Origin: Opitutia bacterium UBA7350
GTDB taxonomy: Bacteria > Verrucomicrobiota > Verrucomicrobiia > Opitutales > Coraliomargaritaceae
Direction of reading: 5' to 3'
Length of the DNA stretch: 64,000 nt
Assembly: GCA_949524905.1 (NCBI GenBank)
Contig: CATINC010000004.1
Span: 239,840-303,839, forward strand
In this document: in pieces, positions 29,657 through 39,801 of the stretch
How the letters are laid out: every line of letters begins with the position of its first letter
Numbering within the stretch: position 1 is the first letter of the stretch
Made by a program: the position numbers and the translations under genes
Notes under the pieces: generated by a model
Seen by the model: the letters and a program-made list of their open reading frames with translations, nothing else
Databases searched by the model: none
Told to the model about the DNA's origin: nothing

Positions 29657-30505
29657 ATGAATCCCCTTCAATCGATTGCCTTTGTCGTTAACAGCTCCAA
29701 GCTAGGTGCTGGAGATGTTTCGCGCTACCTTGCAGGCATTGCAGATTGTGAAGGCGTGCGCACCCAATGTTTCGATGCCTACCCTCTTGCTACTGATGCC
29801 CTTAAAGGTTTTGATTTATGTATCACCATTGGAGGTGACGGCACTTTACTCGGAGTGCTTAATGCGGCCCTGCAAGCCAAATGTGCTGTCCTGGGCGTCA
29901 ACCTGGGCAAGCTTGGATTCTTGGCTACCTTTTCTCAATCAGAAGTTGCCCATGCCTTGCCTGCTTTTATTAAGGGCGAGTATCAAATTGTCCAGCGGAG
30001 TGTCCTCTGCGGCACCAATCCGAAGGGTGAAACTTTCCATGCTCTCAATGATATTGTTTTTAAAGAGACTCAAGGGAGCGGCTTAGTCCGCTTACGAGTA
30101 AGTGCAGATGAGAATTACGTCTCAGAATACCACTGCGATGGTCTCATTTTTTCTACGCCTACCGGTTCTACTGCTTATAATCTTTCCGCCGGTGGTCCTA
30201 TTGTTGACCCCAAGGTCAGTGCTATTGCCATGACACCTATTTGTCCGCACACATTTGGAAACCGATCTGTTATTTTTTCAGATGATACTCGCATCCTAAT
30301 CGAGCGCGGTCAAACAGGACCCAGTCCCCGGATCACGCTTGATGGATACAATCATTTTGATGAAACGTCTGATTCCCTGCCGCTTGAAATTCACCTTGCG
30401 AGGCAGCGCTTGCGCCTGATGCAAAATCCCGATCATTCGCATTTTGCAATTGTGCGCGATAAACTTAACTGGGGAGCGCCTGCCATTCGCGAACCACTTA
30501 TTTAA
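29657..30505 (+). CDS. nadK: NAD kinase
   Basis: Phosphorylates NAD to NADP. The catalytic GGDGTLLG motif is at residues 59-66, followed by [11 protein letters not shown], the NE/ND motif in HALNDIVF, and the conserved [20 protein letters not shown] segment with the glycine-rich AGGPIVDP. The size of 282 residues is usual. It lies 59 bases after tlyA and 12 bases before cca on the same strand. Confidence 0.96.
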   Translation: MNPLQSIAFVVNSSKLGAGDVSRYLAGIADCEGVRTQCFDAYPLATDALKGFDLCITIGGDGTLLGVLNAALQAKCAVLGVNLGKLGFLATFSQSEVAHALPAFIKGEYQIVQRSVLCGTNPKGETFHALNDIVFKETQGSGLVRLRVSADENYVSEYHCDGLIFSTPTGSTAYNLSAGGPIVDPKVSAIAMTPICPHTFGNRSVIFSDDTRILIERGQTGPSPRITLDGYNHFDETSDSLPLEIHLARQRLRLMQNPDHSHFAIVRDKLNWGAPAIREPLI

Positions 30506-30517
30506 TCCTTTCATTAG

Positions 30518-31906
30518 GTGGACCTTGCCGCACATATAACCGCTCAGCAAAAGAAAGCGGTATTTGAAATTGCCGATCAAATTCATTCGGCCGGTGGTCG
30601 TGCGCTTTTGGTTGGAGGATGTGTTCGCGATGGCTTACTGGGGCTTCATTCTAAAGATATTGATATGGAGATCTACGGACTAGATCCTCGGGTAATTGAA
30701 GCCATCCTGAGCAAATCCTTTTCCCTTAATGCCGTTGGACGTGCCTTTGGGGTTTTTATTTTGAAGGGTTTAAATATCGACCTTGCCCTGCCGCGTCGCG
30801 AATTGCAAACCGGTCCCAAACACACCGATTTCAAAATCGATGGCGACCCGGACATGACCCCTCAGGAAGCAGCAACTCGGCGCGATTTCACCATCAATGC
30901 TATTAGCTATGATCCACTCACAGAAGAATGGATTGACCCTTACGACGGGTTTAGCGATCTGAGCAAACGACGCCTACGTCACGTGTCCCCCGCATTTATT
31001 GAAGATCCTCTGCGCGTCCTGCGTGGGATGCAGTTTATCGCACGTTTTAATTTAGTCGCAGATCCTGAAACAATAACATTGTGCGCAAGCCTCAACCCGA
31101 AGCACCTACCTTCAGAACGACTCTGGGAGGAGTGGAAAAAACTCCTACTAAAAGGGAGCGATATCCAGGCAGGGCTAGAATTCCTCAAAGACTGCGACTG
31201 GTTGACTTACTTCCCCGAACTCAAAGCTCTTGTCGCCTGCCCACAAGATCCGGAATGGCATCCTGAAGGCGATGTCTGGACACACACCGGGTATTGTCTC
31301 AATGCCTATGCCTCTCAGCGCATCGGTGATGAATGGGAGGATCTTGTGGTTGGACTCGCCGTGCTCTGCCATGACTTTGGTAAGCCAGAAACAACTGTTC
31401 GCGATACCGATCAACGCATTCGCAGTCACGCTCACGATATTAAGGGACCCCCCCCCACAAAAAATTTTCTTGAACGCTTAACCCGCCAGAAGAAAATATT
31501 TGAGGATGTTCTCCCGCTGGTAGAGCACCATATGCGCCCGCTTGCGCTCTACCGAGACCGCGCAGGCCTGTCCGCAATCCGACGCCTCGCCGCTCGTGTG
31601 CGTCGAATTGATCGCCTCGTTCGTGTCGCTTATGCTGATAAATGTGGACGCCCTCCCATTCCGCCCGATGATTTCCCAGAAGGTAAATGGCTTCTGGAAG
31701 CAACCCGAAAACTCGATATAGAATCCCAAGCGCCAAAGCCCCTCATGCAAGGGCGCCATCTACTGGATCTTGGCGCCCAACCGGGACCCAGCTTTGGTGA
31801 AATCCTAAACCAAGCATATGAGGCGCAGTTAGACGGCACTTTTGACGATGAAAAAAACGGTATTTCCTTTCTTCGTCAAAAACTCAGCGACTTAGGGGCC
31901 AAATAA
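30518..31906 (+). CDS. cca: CCA tRNA nucleotidyltransferase with HD domain
   Basis: Nucleotidyltransferase that repairs or adds the tRNA CCA end (class II polymerase-beta fold). The head shows GGCVRD (33-38) and the catalytic Asp pair in DIDME (D47, D49), then [12 protein letters not shown] and the [11 protein letters not shown] neck motif. An HD phosphohydrolase-like domain follows (LCHDFGK near 285, HDIKGPP). Starts at GTG 30518. The local tRNA already encodes CCA, so repair is the likely role. The 3' end overlaps the convergent glycosylase gene by 23 bases. Confidence 0.93.
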   Translation: MDLAAHITAQQKKAVFEIADQIHSAGGRALLVGGCVRDGLLGLHSKDIDMEIYGLDPRVIEAILSKSFSLNAVGRAFGVFILKGLNIDLALPRRELQTGPKHTDFKIDGDPDMTPQEAATRRDFTINAISYDPLTEEWIDPYDGFSDLSKRRLRHVSPAFIEDPLRVLRGMQFIARFNLVADPETITLCASLNPKHLPSERLWEEWKKLLLKGSDIQAGLEFLKDCDWLTYFPELKALVACPQDPEWHPEGDVWTHTGYCLNAYASQRIGDEWEDLVVGLAVLCHDFGKPETTVRDTDQRIRSHAHDIKGPPPTKNFLERLTRQKKIFEDVLPLVEHHMRPLALYRDRAGLSAIRRLAARVRRIDRLVRVAYADKCGRPPIPPDDFPEGKWLLEATRKLDIESQAPKPLMQGRHLLDLGAQPGPSFGEILNQAYEAQLDGTFDDEKNGISFLRQKLSDLGAK

Positions 31907-32414
31907 AACGCCAAGGCTTAGCTGCCCATTTTGCTCCTGCATAGGCTACACCCACTCGCGGGGCTCGGAGAATCAATGACGAAGTGAGATTGAGTCCATC
32001 ATCCTCAACCCATAATCCCTTGACTCGACTCAACACCTGTTGGTTTTGCTTTCCATTGATTTTAAAATGACGTGTCGTGCGCCCAGGGCCATCCACTCCC
32101 TCTACAGCACGCACGAGTACGGCTGCGGGGTAACCGCTTTCGCGAGTGGTAAAATTCAACATCCAGTGCACCCCATAACAAAGATATATATAAGCGCAGC
32201 CAGGTGACCCGAACATGACGACATTACGAGACGTTGGACCCTTATGTGAGTGAGAGGCACGATCTTCAAAACCATCGTAAGCTTCAGTTTCGGTGATTCG
32301 CCCCCTTATTATTCGCCCTGAAGGCAAACGTCGGCACAGCATCTTGCCTAATAATTCGCAGGCAACCACCTTGGTATCACGTCGGTAAAAACTTTGTTTC
32401 AAGACGCGCGACAT
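31884..32414 (-). CDS. DNA-3-methyladenine glycosylase (AAG/MPG family)
   Basis: Base-excision repair glycosylase removing alkylated purines. Family blocks are clear: LARELLGK-like [11 protein letters not shown], the catalytic [39 protein letters not shown] and [10 protein letters not shown]. At 176 residues it is slightly short at the C-terminus, ending in a region that overlaps cca. The ATG overlaps the dtd stop as TGATG, so translation is probably coupled to dtd. Confidence 0.93.
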   Translation of the reverse strand: MSRVLKQSFYRRDTKVVACELLGKMLCRRLPSGRIIRGRITETEAYDGFEDRASHSHKGPTSRNVVMFGSPGCAYIYLCYGVHWMLNFTTRESGYPAAVLVRAVEGVDGPGRTTRHFKINGKQNQQVLSRVKGLWVEDDGLNLTSSLILRAPRVGVAYAGAKWAAKPWRFIWPLSR

Positions 32415-32869
32415 CAGAATTCTCTTTGCTCCGAATCAAGTATCAGCGTTACGGGCCCATCATTATGGACCTCAATCGCCATATCTGCACCGAAAGAACC
32501 AGTTGCAACCGAACACCCCAGTTCCCGCTCAAGTGCTGCAGTAAATTGTTCATACAGGGTGCGTGCGTACTCTGAATTAGCCGCGCGATTAAAGGATGGG
32601 CGATTTCCTTTTTTTAAACAACCGTATACTGTAAATTGGCTGATCACCATCACAGCTCACTTTATGTCTCGAACTGAGTTTGCCATACGACCACTTTGGT
32701 CTTCCCAGATACACAGCTTGATTATCCGTGGCACCAACCAATCAATTGTAGCAGCGTCATCATGCGCTCCAACTCCAAGAAAAAAACCCATACCTGCCCC
32801 GATCGCACTTACTGTTGATGTATCGATTCGTACCTCCGCTTGGAGTACTCGTTGTATGACTGCTCGCAC
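32414..32869 (-). pseudogene. dtd: D-aminoacyl-tRNA deacylase, split by an in-frame TGA
   Basis: Both halves of DTD are present in one frame. The first (GTG start at 32869, MRAVIQRVLQAEV to SVRDIK) ends at a TGA at 32659-32657. The second continues directly with [27 protein letters not shown] and the Gly-cis-Pro motif NDGPVTLIL. Homologues have glycine at the TGA site, so a single GGA to TGA change explains it. The rest, including the SQFT and GPVT motifs, is intact. GTG and ATG codons occur two and three codons after the TGA and could restart translation. It may be a recent nonsense mutation, a sequencing error, or a two-piece or readthrough enzyme. Confidence 0.88.
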
Positions 32870-32912
32870 CTTTTAAAATGAAAATTGCCTGAACCGAATA
32901 TGCCAGCCCAAT

Positions 32913-34187
32913 GTGAATAATTTACCAAGGGAAGGATTGCCAAGCACCGTAAATATGATTCCAATACAAGCCATGACAGCTCGCGAAAACTCTGCGAATG
33001 AAATGCCCTCCAGCTTACCCAAAGCGTCTGCCCAACAGCTTTTTGAGACGCTTATGGAGCAAAGTGCAGATCGCATCTACATAAAGGATCATAAAGGACG
33101 TTTTATTGTTGCTAGCAAAGCTCTTGCGGAAATGCACGGCTATGAAAGCCGCCATGAAATCGAAGGATTGACGGACTTTGACCTCTTCACTCACGAACAT
33201 GCACAGCAAGCGCATGAAGATGAGCAGGAAATTCTGCGCACGGGTACCCCCTTCGTAAATAAAATCGAAAAGGAAACTTGGCCCGACGGTTCCACGACCT
33301 GGGTTTCCTCCTCAAAGGCGCCCTTCAATCTTAAAGGATCAGAGCGTAGCGGTATTATTGGAATCTCTCGAGATGTAACTGCAGAATTCATCGCCCGAGA
33401 AAAACTCATGAAAAATGAGCAGCGCTTGCGTGAACAAAATGAAATACTTCAAGAAGATCTTCAGAGCGCCCGCCACGTTCAGGAAGTTATGATTCCCGGG
33501 CGAGTGCCGGTTGTTTCAGGCATTCAACTTGCCTATCTTTGGAATCCCATGTCTTCCGTTGGCGGTGACATTCTCAGTTTTCCCCGGAATCCAGACAAAG
33601 TGCTCCTCTTTTTTCTGGGTGACGTTTCCGGTCACGGAATCACGGCAGCATTCTATACCGTACTCCTAAAATATTTAACCTCCCATGAGGCGGAGCATTA
33701 TAGCAACAACCCCCAGAACTATTTGGATTGCGTCAACTCAGAATTATCGGGTCGTATTGAAAACGGATTTGTTACGGGTCTAGCTGGGCATTTTGGTAAG
33801 CGCGAAGAAGACGGGAGTCGTCAACTGATCCTCGCACATGCAGGGCACCCTTATGTTTTGATTGCACGAGCCGCTACCGCAAAAATTGAACGCCTAAAAT
33901 TACCCGCTGGTATTGTTATGGGGATCAAGGGTAGCAAGGCTTCCAAACCCAGCTCCATAACCCTTCATCCCGGCGATCGTTTTTATGCCTTTACAGATGG
34001 TTTAATCGAAGCCTCAAATCCCGAAGGCGAGGAGTATGGCATGGATGCATTTATCTCCTCCTTAAAAGATCTCGCCTCGCAACCGCTCCAAGAGACACTG
34101 GAGATCCTACACAAACGCGTCTGTACCTACACCGAAAGCCCCGACCAACAGGACGATATGACCTGCCTCGCTTTCGAAATGTCTTAA
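32913..34187 (+). CDS. PAS-domain PP2C (RsbU/SpoIIE-type) serine phosphatase
   Basis: Signalling phosphatase of the partner-switching type. A PAS sensor domain spans about residues 45-160 ([30 protein letters not shown]), then a short coiled coil (160-190) and a SpoIIE/PP2C catalytic domain. Metal-binding motifs are present: VGGDIL near 215, GDVSGHG near 236, FTDGLIEA near 360 and DDMTCLAF near 414. It probably dephosphorylates an STAS anti-anti-sigma protein, none of which is adjacent. Starts at GTG 32913; ATG codons at 32955 and 32973 are alternatives. Overlaps rsmE by four bases at the 3' end. Confidence 0.9.
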   Translation: MNNLPREGLPSTVNMIPIQAMTARENSANEMPSSLPKASAQQLFETLMEQSADRIYIKDHKGRFIVASKALAEMHGYESRHEIEGLTDFDLFTHEHAQQAHEDEQEILRTGTPFVNKIEKETWPDGSTTWVSSSKAPFNLKGSERSGIIGISRDVTAEFIAREKLMKNEQRLREQNEILQEDLQSARHVQEVMIPGRVPVVSGIQLAYLWNPMSSVGGDILSFPRNPDKVLLFFLGDVSGHGITAAFYTVLLKYLTSHEAEHYSNNPQNYLDCVNSELSGRIENGFVTGLAGHFGKREEDGSRQLILAHAGHPYVLIARAATAKIERLKLPAGIVMGIKGSKASKPSSITLHPGDRFYAFTDGLIEASNPEGEEYGMDAFISSLKDLASQPLQETLEILHKRVCTYTESPDQQDDMTCLAFEMS

Positions 34188-34933
34188 GCCCCTTTTGCTT
34201 GGTCAATTACGCTTAAAACGTAAGCAGTCGCAGTCTCGGCTCTCAGGATATTTTTTCCCAGTCGAACAGAACGCCATTTTGCTGCCTCAAAACCGGCGTA
34301 TTCTTCTTCAGAGAAATCACCCTCAGGCCCAACGGCGATCTCTATTGTGCTCAAGTCGCTCAACCCTTCGTTCAGCACTGCCTGTATTGCCTGTCGATGC
34401 ACCCCTAGACTGGCGACCATCTGCAATTTTTGATCACCACTCGATCTAGATTTCAACCAAGCATCAAAGGCCAAGGGTGCTTGTAATTCCGGCAACCAAA
34501 GCAAACCACATTGTTTACAAGCCTCAATCATTAACAAACGCCACTTCTCCAGTTTGCCAGCCAGTCGATCACCCGAAAGCTGCACCTCACCCTGCGCCGT
34601 AAAAATAGGCTGTATTGATTGCACCCCAATTTCTGTAGCCATACGTAAAATCAAGTCCATGGCCTTACCTTTTGGAATCGCCTGCACCAAGTTCACCGCA
34701 GGTAATTCTAGTTTTTGCTCTAATACGCATTCAATCGCAACCCGCGCACGCTTACGATCCGCATCCACCAACCGTCCCCTAAACGATCGACCTCGCCCAT
34801 CTAATAATTCCACTTCTGTCCCGACCGTTGCCCGCAAGACCCTTATTAAATGATGGCTCTCACGCGCATCTAAAAGCGCGAAATCTTCAGCCAGTTCCGC
34901 CTCGGGAAATAAAAATGAACGATAACCTGCCAT
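34184..34933 (-). CDS. rsmE: 16S rRNA (uracil-1498-N3)-methyltransferase
   Basis: SPOUT-class methyltransferase for U1498 of 16S rRNA. The N-terminal PUA-like domain shows [17 protein letters not shown], and the knotted C-terminal domain has [20 protein letters not shown], then [12 protein letters not shown] and the SAM-loop [12 protein letters not shown] chose the ATG at 34933, giving [14 protein letters not shown] as in homologues. In-frame starts at 34954 (ATG) and 34972 (GTG) are possible. Convergent with the phosphatase gene. Confidence 0.92.
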   Translation of the reverse strand: MAGYRSFLFPEAELAEDFALLDARESHHLIRVLRATVGTEVELLDGRGRSFRGRLVDADRKRARVAIECVLEQKLELPAVNLVQAIPKGKAMDLILRMATEIGVQSIQPIFTAQGEVQLSGDRLAGKLEKWRLLMIEACKQCGLLWLPELQAPLAFDAWLKSRSSGDQKLQMVASLGVHRQAIQAVLNEGLSDLSTIEIAVGPEGDFSEEEYAGFEAAKWRSVRLGKNILRAETATAYVLSVIDQAKGA

Positions 34934-35005
34934 CTCTTTGAAATGGCGGATCATTTGCACTTGCACAAGCACGGACGACGCCCCCCCTAAATTTACTCTT
35001 TTTAT

Positions 35006-35020
35006 TTAGAATAATTCTTA
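35006..35020 (+). promoter_or_regulatory. Fur/PerR-type 7-1-7 box ahead of the fur-suf operon
   Basis: TTAGAATAATTCTTA is a 15-base dyad (6 of 7 arm positions symmetric) matching the Fur core TGAGAATNATTCTCA at all specified positions except 2 and 14. It lies eight bases upstream of a plausible -35. The nearest gene encodes a Fur-family protein, so autoregulation and control of suf are likely. Confidence 0.65.
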
Positions 35021-35027
35021 ATATTGC

Positions 35028-35056
35028 TTGAAAAAACCGCCTGCGCCTGTTCTATA
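35028..35056 (+). promoter_or_regulatory. Probable promoter of the fur-suf operon
   Basis: TTGAAA (35028-35033), a 17-base spacer and TCTATA (35051-35056), with overlapping TATATA just downstream. A start near 35063 would give a leader of about 38 bases. Confidence 0.5.
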
Positions 35057-35100
35057 TAAGGATTCTGAAGTTATCTCCCAATTGAAGAACCGTCACCATC

Positions 35101-35520
35101 ATGCAACTCAACGCAGAATATAAAAATCTTCTAAAAAATGCCCTCGCGCGTTCGGGTCTACGCGCAACTAAACAGCGCGAACAAATATTTACGGTCCTGC
35201 TGGATAAACGCGATCATCCAACCGCTGACGAAATCTATGCCCGCGCACGCGGCGAAATGCCCTCTATTTCCCTGGCCACAGTCTACAACTGTCTCGAAAC
35301 CCTCACCGAAAGCGGCCTCATTCGTGCTGTCAATTTTGAGCGTGAACCGACCCGATATTGCCCAAACTTAACTCAACACGCCCATTTTTACTGCAAAGCC
35401 ACCGGTGAAGTTATTGACATCGATTTGAAGGATTCTCTACTCGCTGAACTCAAGGCCGCCCTACCCGAAGGCTACTGTGCAGAACAAATCGATATTGCAT
35501 TTAACGGACAGCGCCGATAG
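35101..35520 (+). CDS. Fur-family transcriptional regulator
   Basis: A 139-residue metal- or redox-responsive repressor. The winged helix shows [30 protein letters not shown] and [18 protein letters not shown]. The dimerisation domain has [16 protein letters not shown], giving the His/Cys-rich sensory site. The two CxxC structural-zinc pairs of Fur and PerR are absent; only single cysteines remain. It is the first gene before sufCBD-sufT and stands behind a 7-1-7 box, so it is a good candidate for the iron- or Fe-S-dependent regulator of this operon. The exact subfamily (Fur, PerR, Irr-like) is not decidable. Confidence 0.88.
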   Translation: MQLNAEYKNLLKNALARSGLRATKQREQIFTVLLDKRDHPTADEIYARARGEMPSISLATVYNCLETLTESGLIRAVNFEREPTRYCPNLTQHAHFYCKATGEVIDIDLKDSLLAELKAALPEGYCAEQIDIAFNGQRR

Positions 35521-35571
35521 CGCAAAATTCACCTGACCTCCCCTATCCATCCTATATTGATCCACATCGCA

Positions 35572-36330
35572 ATGAACACACTCGAAATCAAAAACCTTAA
35601 CGTCTCCATTGAAGGGCAAAGCATCCTCAAGGACTTTAGCCTTACCATTCCAAAAGGTGAAGTACACGCCTTAATGGGACCCAATGGAACCGGAAAAAGC
35701 ACCCTTGCAAAAGTTATGGCTGGTCACGAAGACTACGAGGTCAAAAGCGGCGGTATTACGCTCGACGGCCAAAACATTCTCGGCGAGGAACCGGATGCCA
35801 TCGCCCACGCCGGGCTTTTCCTCGCCTTTCAATACCCACTCGAGATTCCGGGCGTAAGTATCGCCAATTTCATCCGTGCTGCTCGCGCTGCCCGCCTTCC
35901 TGAGGGCGAAAGCATCAACGCCGTTGAATTCTACAAGGAACTCTATCAAAAAATGGACGATTTAAAAATGGATCGTAAATTTACAGCACGTTCCCTCAAT
36001 GACGGGTTTTCCGGCGGTGAAAAGAAACGCTGTGAAATTCTTCAGATGTCCATGCTCAACCCCGCTTACTGCATTATGGATGAAACCGACTCTGGCCTCG
36101 ATATTGACGCCCTCAAAACCGTCTCCGAAGGTGTTAATCTTATGCGTGGACCCGACCGCGGATTCCTCGTGATTACTCACTACCAACGCCTCTTAGACTA
36201 TATTGTACCCGATGTAGTGCACGTAATGTTTGACGGACGAATCGTCCATAGTGGCCCTGCCGAGCTCGCTCAAGAACTCGAAAGCAAAGGCTATGACTGG
36301 GTCAAGGAATCCTTCGCCACAACTGCATAA
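35572..36330 (+). CDS. sufC: Fe-S cluster assembly ATPase SufC
   Basis: ABC-type ATPase of the SufBCD scaffold. It has Walker [10 protein letters not shown], the SufC-specific [13 protein letters not shown], signature [14 protein letters not shown] and Walker [16 protein letters not shown]. The 252-residue length is standard. The ATG at 35572 is preferred to TTG 35557. It lies 51 bases after the Fur-like gene and 21 bases before sufB. Confidence 0.97.
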   Translation: MNTLEIKNLNVSIEGQSILKDFSLTIPKGEVHALMGPNGTGKSTLAKVMAGHEDYEVKSGGITLDGQNILGEEPDAIAHAGLFLAFQYPLEIPGVSIANFIRAARAARLPEGESINAVEFYKELYQKMDDLKMDRKFTARSLNDGFSGGEKKRCEILQMSMLNPAYCIMDETDSGLDIDALKTVSEGVNLMRGPDRGFLVITHYQRLLDYIVPDVVHVMFDGRIVHSGPAELAQELESKGYDWVKESFATTA

Positions 36331-36351
36331 TTTACAAACACCTATCCTGAC

Positions 36352-37770
36352 ATGAGTAATTCCAAAATCCAAGACGAAGCCATCAGCGTTGATACCGAAA
36401 AAGGTAATTTCTCCTACCCGGAGGACTATGCCTACGATGCCGGTGTCGGCCTAAGCGAAGACACCATCCGATATATTTCTGACGTCAAAAAAGAAGATGA
36501 ATGGGTGCGTGATTTCCGCCTGCGTGCTCTTGAAATTTTCAACAAAAAAGACATGCCCACCAACTGGGCAACCAAGGATCTCGAAAATATACATTTCGAT
36601 AAAATTCGCTACTACCTCTCCAAGGGGCAGCAACCTAGCCGCACTTGGGACGAAGTACCTGACGATGTTAAGGAAACCTTTGAACGTCTGGGCATACCTG
36701 AACAAGAACGCAAATTCCTCGCTGGCGTAGAGGCTCAGTTCGACTCAGAAGCCGCCTACTCCCGCATGAAGGAAGATCTTGAAAAAGAAGGGGTTATCTT
36801 TGTTGGATCCAGTGAAGGGCTCGAAAAATATCCTGAAATCTTCCGGCCCTACTTTGGCAAGGTCATTCCTTCAACTGATAACAAATTCGCTGCCCTTAAC
36901 AGCGCAACTTTCTCCGGAGGTAGCTTTATCTATATTCCCAAAGGGGTAAAACTCAAACAACCACTGCAAGCCTATTTCAGAATCAATGCCGAAAATTTCG
37001 GCCAATTTGAACGTACCCTAATCATCGCGGATGAGGATTCTGAAATTACTTACATGGAAGGTTGTACCGCTCCAAAATTTGAAACCGCAACACTACATAG
37101 TGCCGTAGTTGAATTAGTGGCCCTCAAAAACGCTAAGATTCAATACATCACGGTACAAAACTGGTCGAGTAATGTCTTTAACCTCGTCACCAAACGTGGC
37201 ATGGCGGACGAAGGTGCCGAGGTCAAATGGATCGATTGCAACATCGGCTCTCGTCTCACTATGAAATACCCTGGAGTGGTGCTCAAGGGTCGTGGTGCGC
37301 GTGGAGAAGTTTTATCCATTGCTCTTGCGAACAATGGCCAACATCAGGACACCGGCGCTAAAATGATCCACCTCGCTGACGACACCACCAGTAATATCAT
37401 TTCCAAATCGATTTCTATTGGCGAAGGACGCTCCACTTACCGCGGTCAGGTGCATATGCCCAAGCACCTAAAAAACTGTAAAAATAATACCGAATGCGAC
37501 GCTCTGCTCATAAATACAAACAGCCGCACAGACACCTACCCTGCCATCACTACCCGAGGGCAAAATAACACCGTTCAGCATGAAGCCAGTGTGTCTAAAG
37601 TCAGCGCAGAGCAAATCTTTTACATGATGCAGCGCGGACTATCTGAAGGCGAAGCCATGAGCCTCGCCGTCAATGGTTTCGTCAATGAGCTTCTCAAGGC
37701 ATTTCCGATGGAATATTCCGTCGAACTAAAACGCCTCATTGATATGGAAATGGAAGGCTCGGTTGGTTAA
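36352..37770 (+). CDS. sufB: Fe-S cluster scaffold protein SufB
   Basis: Core scaffold for Fe-S assembly with SufC and SufD. The 472-residue chain has the typical N-terminal segment ([15 protein letters not shown]), the central beta-helix ([30 protein letters not shown]) and the conserved C-terminal block [18 protein letters not shown] with the essential Cys, followed by [20 protein letters not shown]. Family-typical in length and content. Confidence 0.97.
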   Translation: MSNSKIQDEAISVDTEKGNFSYPEDYAYDAGVGLSEDTIRYISDVKKEDEWVRDFRLRALEIFNKKDMPTNWATKDLENIHFDKIRYYLSKGQQPSRTWDEVPDDVKETFERLGIPEQERKFLAGVEAQFDSEAAYSRMKEDLEKEGVIFVGSSEGLEKYPEIFRPYFGKVIPSTDNKFAALNSATFSGGSFIYIPKGVKLKQPLQAYFRINAENFGQFERTLIIADEDSEITYMEGCTAPKFETATLHSAVVELVALKNAKIQYITVQNWSSNVFNLVTKRGMADEGAEVKWIDCNIGSRLTMKYPGVVLKGRGARGEVLSIALANNGQHQDTGAKMIHLADDTTSNIISKSISIGEGRSTYRGQVHMPKHLKNCKNNTECDALLINTNSRTDTYPAITTRGQNNTVQHEASVSKVSAEQIFYMMQRGLSEGEAMSLAVNGFVNELLKAFPMEYSVELKRLIDMEMEGSVG

Positions 37771-37802
37771 ACTCAACGACTCCTAGACACACACTTGCTT
37801 AC

Positions 37803-39110
37803 ATGACTAGTCTCTCTGAAAACATTATGAACAAACCGGCCAATACCGCTGCCGAACCTATCTGGCTTACCGAACGCCGCGCAGCTGGTCTTGCTCAATA
37901 CCAGACCCTGCCCCCTCCAGCTCTAAATGATGAGCTCTGGCGCTTTGCATCAGTAGGACGCCTAAAAATCGACGATTACGCTCCGACCGGTGCCCCGAGT
38001 CCAGCCAACGCCAAAGCACTTCTCGATCGTTCAGATCTTGTTAGCGAGCGTGCTGGACGTAGCGTTCATGCTGACGATCACTCCCTATGCTTTGAAGGCC
38101 TAAGTGAAGAGCTCATCGCAAAAGGAGTCCTCTATCTCCCCATAGCGGATGCCCTTAAAGCACATCCTGATCTAATGGAGCAGTACTTTTTAAAGACAAC
38201 CACTGAGCTTGGTTCTGATAAATTCTTTGGTCTGCATGCCGCCTCAATCCGCGCAGGAACTCTTTTATACATCCCCAAAGGCGTTGAAATTGAACAACCG
38301 CTCGTTAACTACTACTGGACCAGCGCACAAGGAACGGCGGTTTTCCCACACACACTTATCATCGCAGAAGATAATGCCAAGGCTTCAGTCGTTGATATCT
38401 TTTCCTCCGAGACCAAAGAAAATGAGGCTCTCAACATTGCAGTATCCAACCTTCACGCCGCCACTGGGGCTAAGGTCTTTCGTAAAGTCGTGCAGGACTG
38501 GAATAAACAAACTACTTCTTTCCAGCTCGACACCACGATCGCTGGTAGAGACGCCCAAGTGAAGAACCTTGCGGTTAACATCGGATCTGAGCGGGCTCGC
38601 TACGAAAATCAAACGCGCATCGAAGGCCCAGGCGCTGACGTCAAAATGTATTCTATCACTGTTGCTGAAGATAATCAGGAATTTGATCAACGCACCTTTC
38701 AGACACACAACGCCCCGAACGCCGTCTCCGACCTACTCTACAAAAACGCTCTCCTCGACCAAAGTCGCACGATTTTCTCCGGTCTCATTAAGGTTGCTGA
38801 AGGCGCCCAGCAAACAGACGCATATCAGACCAACCGAAACCTTCTGCTTGACCCCACCGCCGAAGCCAATGCCCTTCCAGGCCTTGAAATCCTCGCCAAT
38901 GACGTGCGATGCTCACACGGAGCCACCACCGGTAATCTCGATGCAGATGAGCTATTTTACATGATGCAACGCGGCATCCCGCGCCGAACTGCCATGCAAC
39001 TCATGGTTTTTGGATTTTTTGAAGAGGTGATTGAAAAGGTAGATAACGAGGAACTTGCAGAAAACCTCCGACAGCTCATCCATAAGAAATTTGAAGCGAA
39101 AATCGCCTAA
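37803..39110 (+). CDS. sufD: Fe-S cluster assembly protein SufD
   Basis: SufB paralogue forming the SufBC2D complex. The N-terminus carries [13 protein letters not shown], then the beta-helix ([16 protein letters not shown]) and the C-terminal [20 protein letters not shown], with [20 protein letters not shown] that contains the conserved catalytic His. It has 435 residues; a second in-frame ATG at 37827 is possible. Between sufB (32 bases) and sufT (13 bases) on the same strand. Confidence 0.96.
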   Translation: MTSLSENIMNKPANTAAEPIWLTERRAAGLAQYQTLPPPALNDELWRFASVGRLKIDDYAPTGAPSPANAKALLDRSDLVSERAGRSVHADDHSLCFEGLSEELIAKGVLYLPIADALKAHPDLMEQYFLKTTTELGSDKFFGLHAASIRAGTLLYIPKGVEIEQPLVNYYWTSAQGTAVFPHTLIIAEDNAKASVVDIFSSETKENEALNIAVSNLHAATGAKVFRKVVQDWNKQTTSFQLDTTIAGRDAQVKNLAVNIGSERARYENQTRIEGPGADVKMYSITVAEDNQEFDQRTFQTHNAPNAVSDLLYKNALLDQSRTIFSGLIKVAEGAQQTDAYQTNRNLLLDPTAEANALPGLEILANDVRCSHGATTGNLDADELFYMMQRGIPRRTAMQLMVFGFFEEVIEKVDNEELAENLRQLIHKKFEAKIA

Positions 39111-39123
39111 GACCCACTGAATT

Positions 39124-39672
39124 ATGCCTGAAGATCAACGCACCCTCACCCGCGAAGTAGAGGCTACTCTCATCCCACAGGGCACCCCCATGACCCTTCC
39201 TGAAGGAGAGTCGGTTACCATCACCCATCGACTCGGTGGTAATTTCACGATAATGACCATGAACGGCATGTTTCGTGTCAGCGGAAAAAATGCCGATGCA
39301 TTAGGTGAAAGCATTGACCCAATAGCTCAGGCTGCTCAAAATTCAAATGAAAGTGTCCCCGTTGAAAAAGAACAACTCTGGGAAGCCCTCAAAAAAGTCT
39401 TCGATCCCGAAATCCCCGTCAATATTGTTGACCTAGGATTAGTTTACACACTTGAACTCGAAGCGCATCCTAAGGGTGGACAAAAAGTGAGCATGGAAAT
39501 GACCCTCACCGCACCGGGTTGCGGCATGGGCCCTGTAATTGCCGATGATGCTAAAACCCATCTTGAAGGTGTTCCAGGTGTCGCCTGTGCCGAAGTTGAG
39601 ATTGTTTGGGATCCTCCTTGGCATCAGGACATGATCAGTGAGACTGGAAAGATGGTCCTCGGACTCATCTGA
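39124..39672 (+). CDS. sufT: Fe-S assembly protein SufT
   Basis: A 182-residue protein combining an N-terminal beta domain (residues 1-70, [17 protein letters not shown]) with a MIP18/DUF59 domain: [20 protein letters not shown], then TAPGCGMG with the conserved Cys and [14 protein letters not shown]. This two-part layout is that of SufT, an auxiliary Fe-S maturation factor. The last gene of the suf operon. No cysteine desulfurase (SufS) or SufE/SufU follows. Confidence 0.93.
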   Translation: MPEDQRTLTREVEATLIPQGTPMTLPEGESVTITHRLGGNFTIMTMNGMFRVSGKNADALGESIDPIAQAAQNSNESVPVEKEQLWEALKKVFDPEIPVNIVDLGLVYTLELEAHPKGGQKVSMEMTLTAPGCGMGPVIADDAKTHLEGVPGVACAEVEIVWDPPWHQDMISETGKMVLGLI

Positions 39673-39692
39673 AAGACCGTTAGGTCGCCGCT

Positions 39693-39724
39693 AATCCGTT
39701 GACAGGCGCGACGGATTCATTTTC
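39693..39724 (+). terminator. Possible terminator after sufT
   Basis: A 7-bp perfect stem AATCCGT / ACGGATT with an 11-base loop is followed by CATTTT. The T-run is short, so the call is tentative; position fits the end of the suf operon. Confidence 0.4.
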
Positions 39725-39801
39725 TTGTTCAAGTTTACTGCGCGCTCTTCTGAGGCCGTCGCTAAAACAAACATCCAACCAGATACCAAACGTCCCCACT
39801 T

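Noticed and set aside
32657-32659. TGA in dtd read as selenocysteine
   Set aside because: The aligned residue is glycine, not a catalytic Cys, and no convincing SECIS-like hairpin follows.
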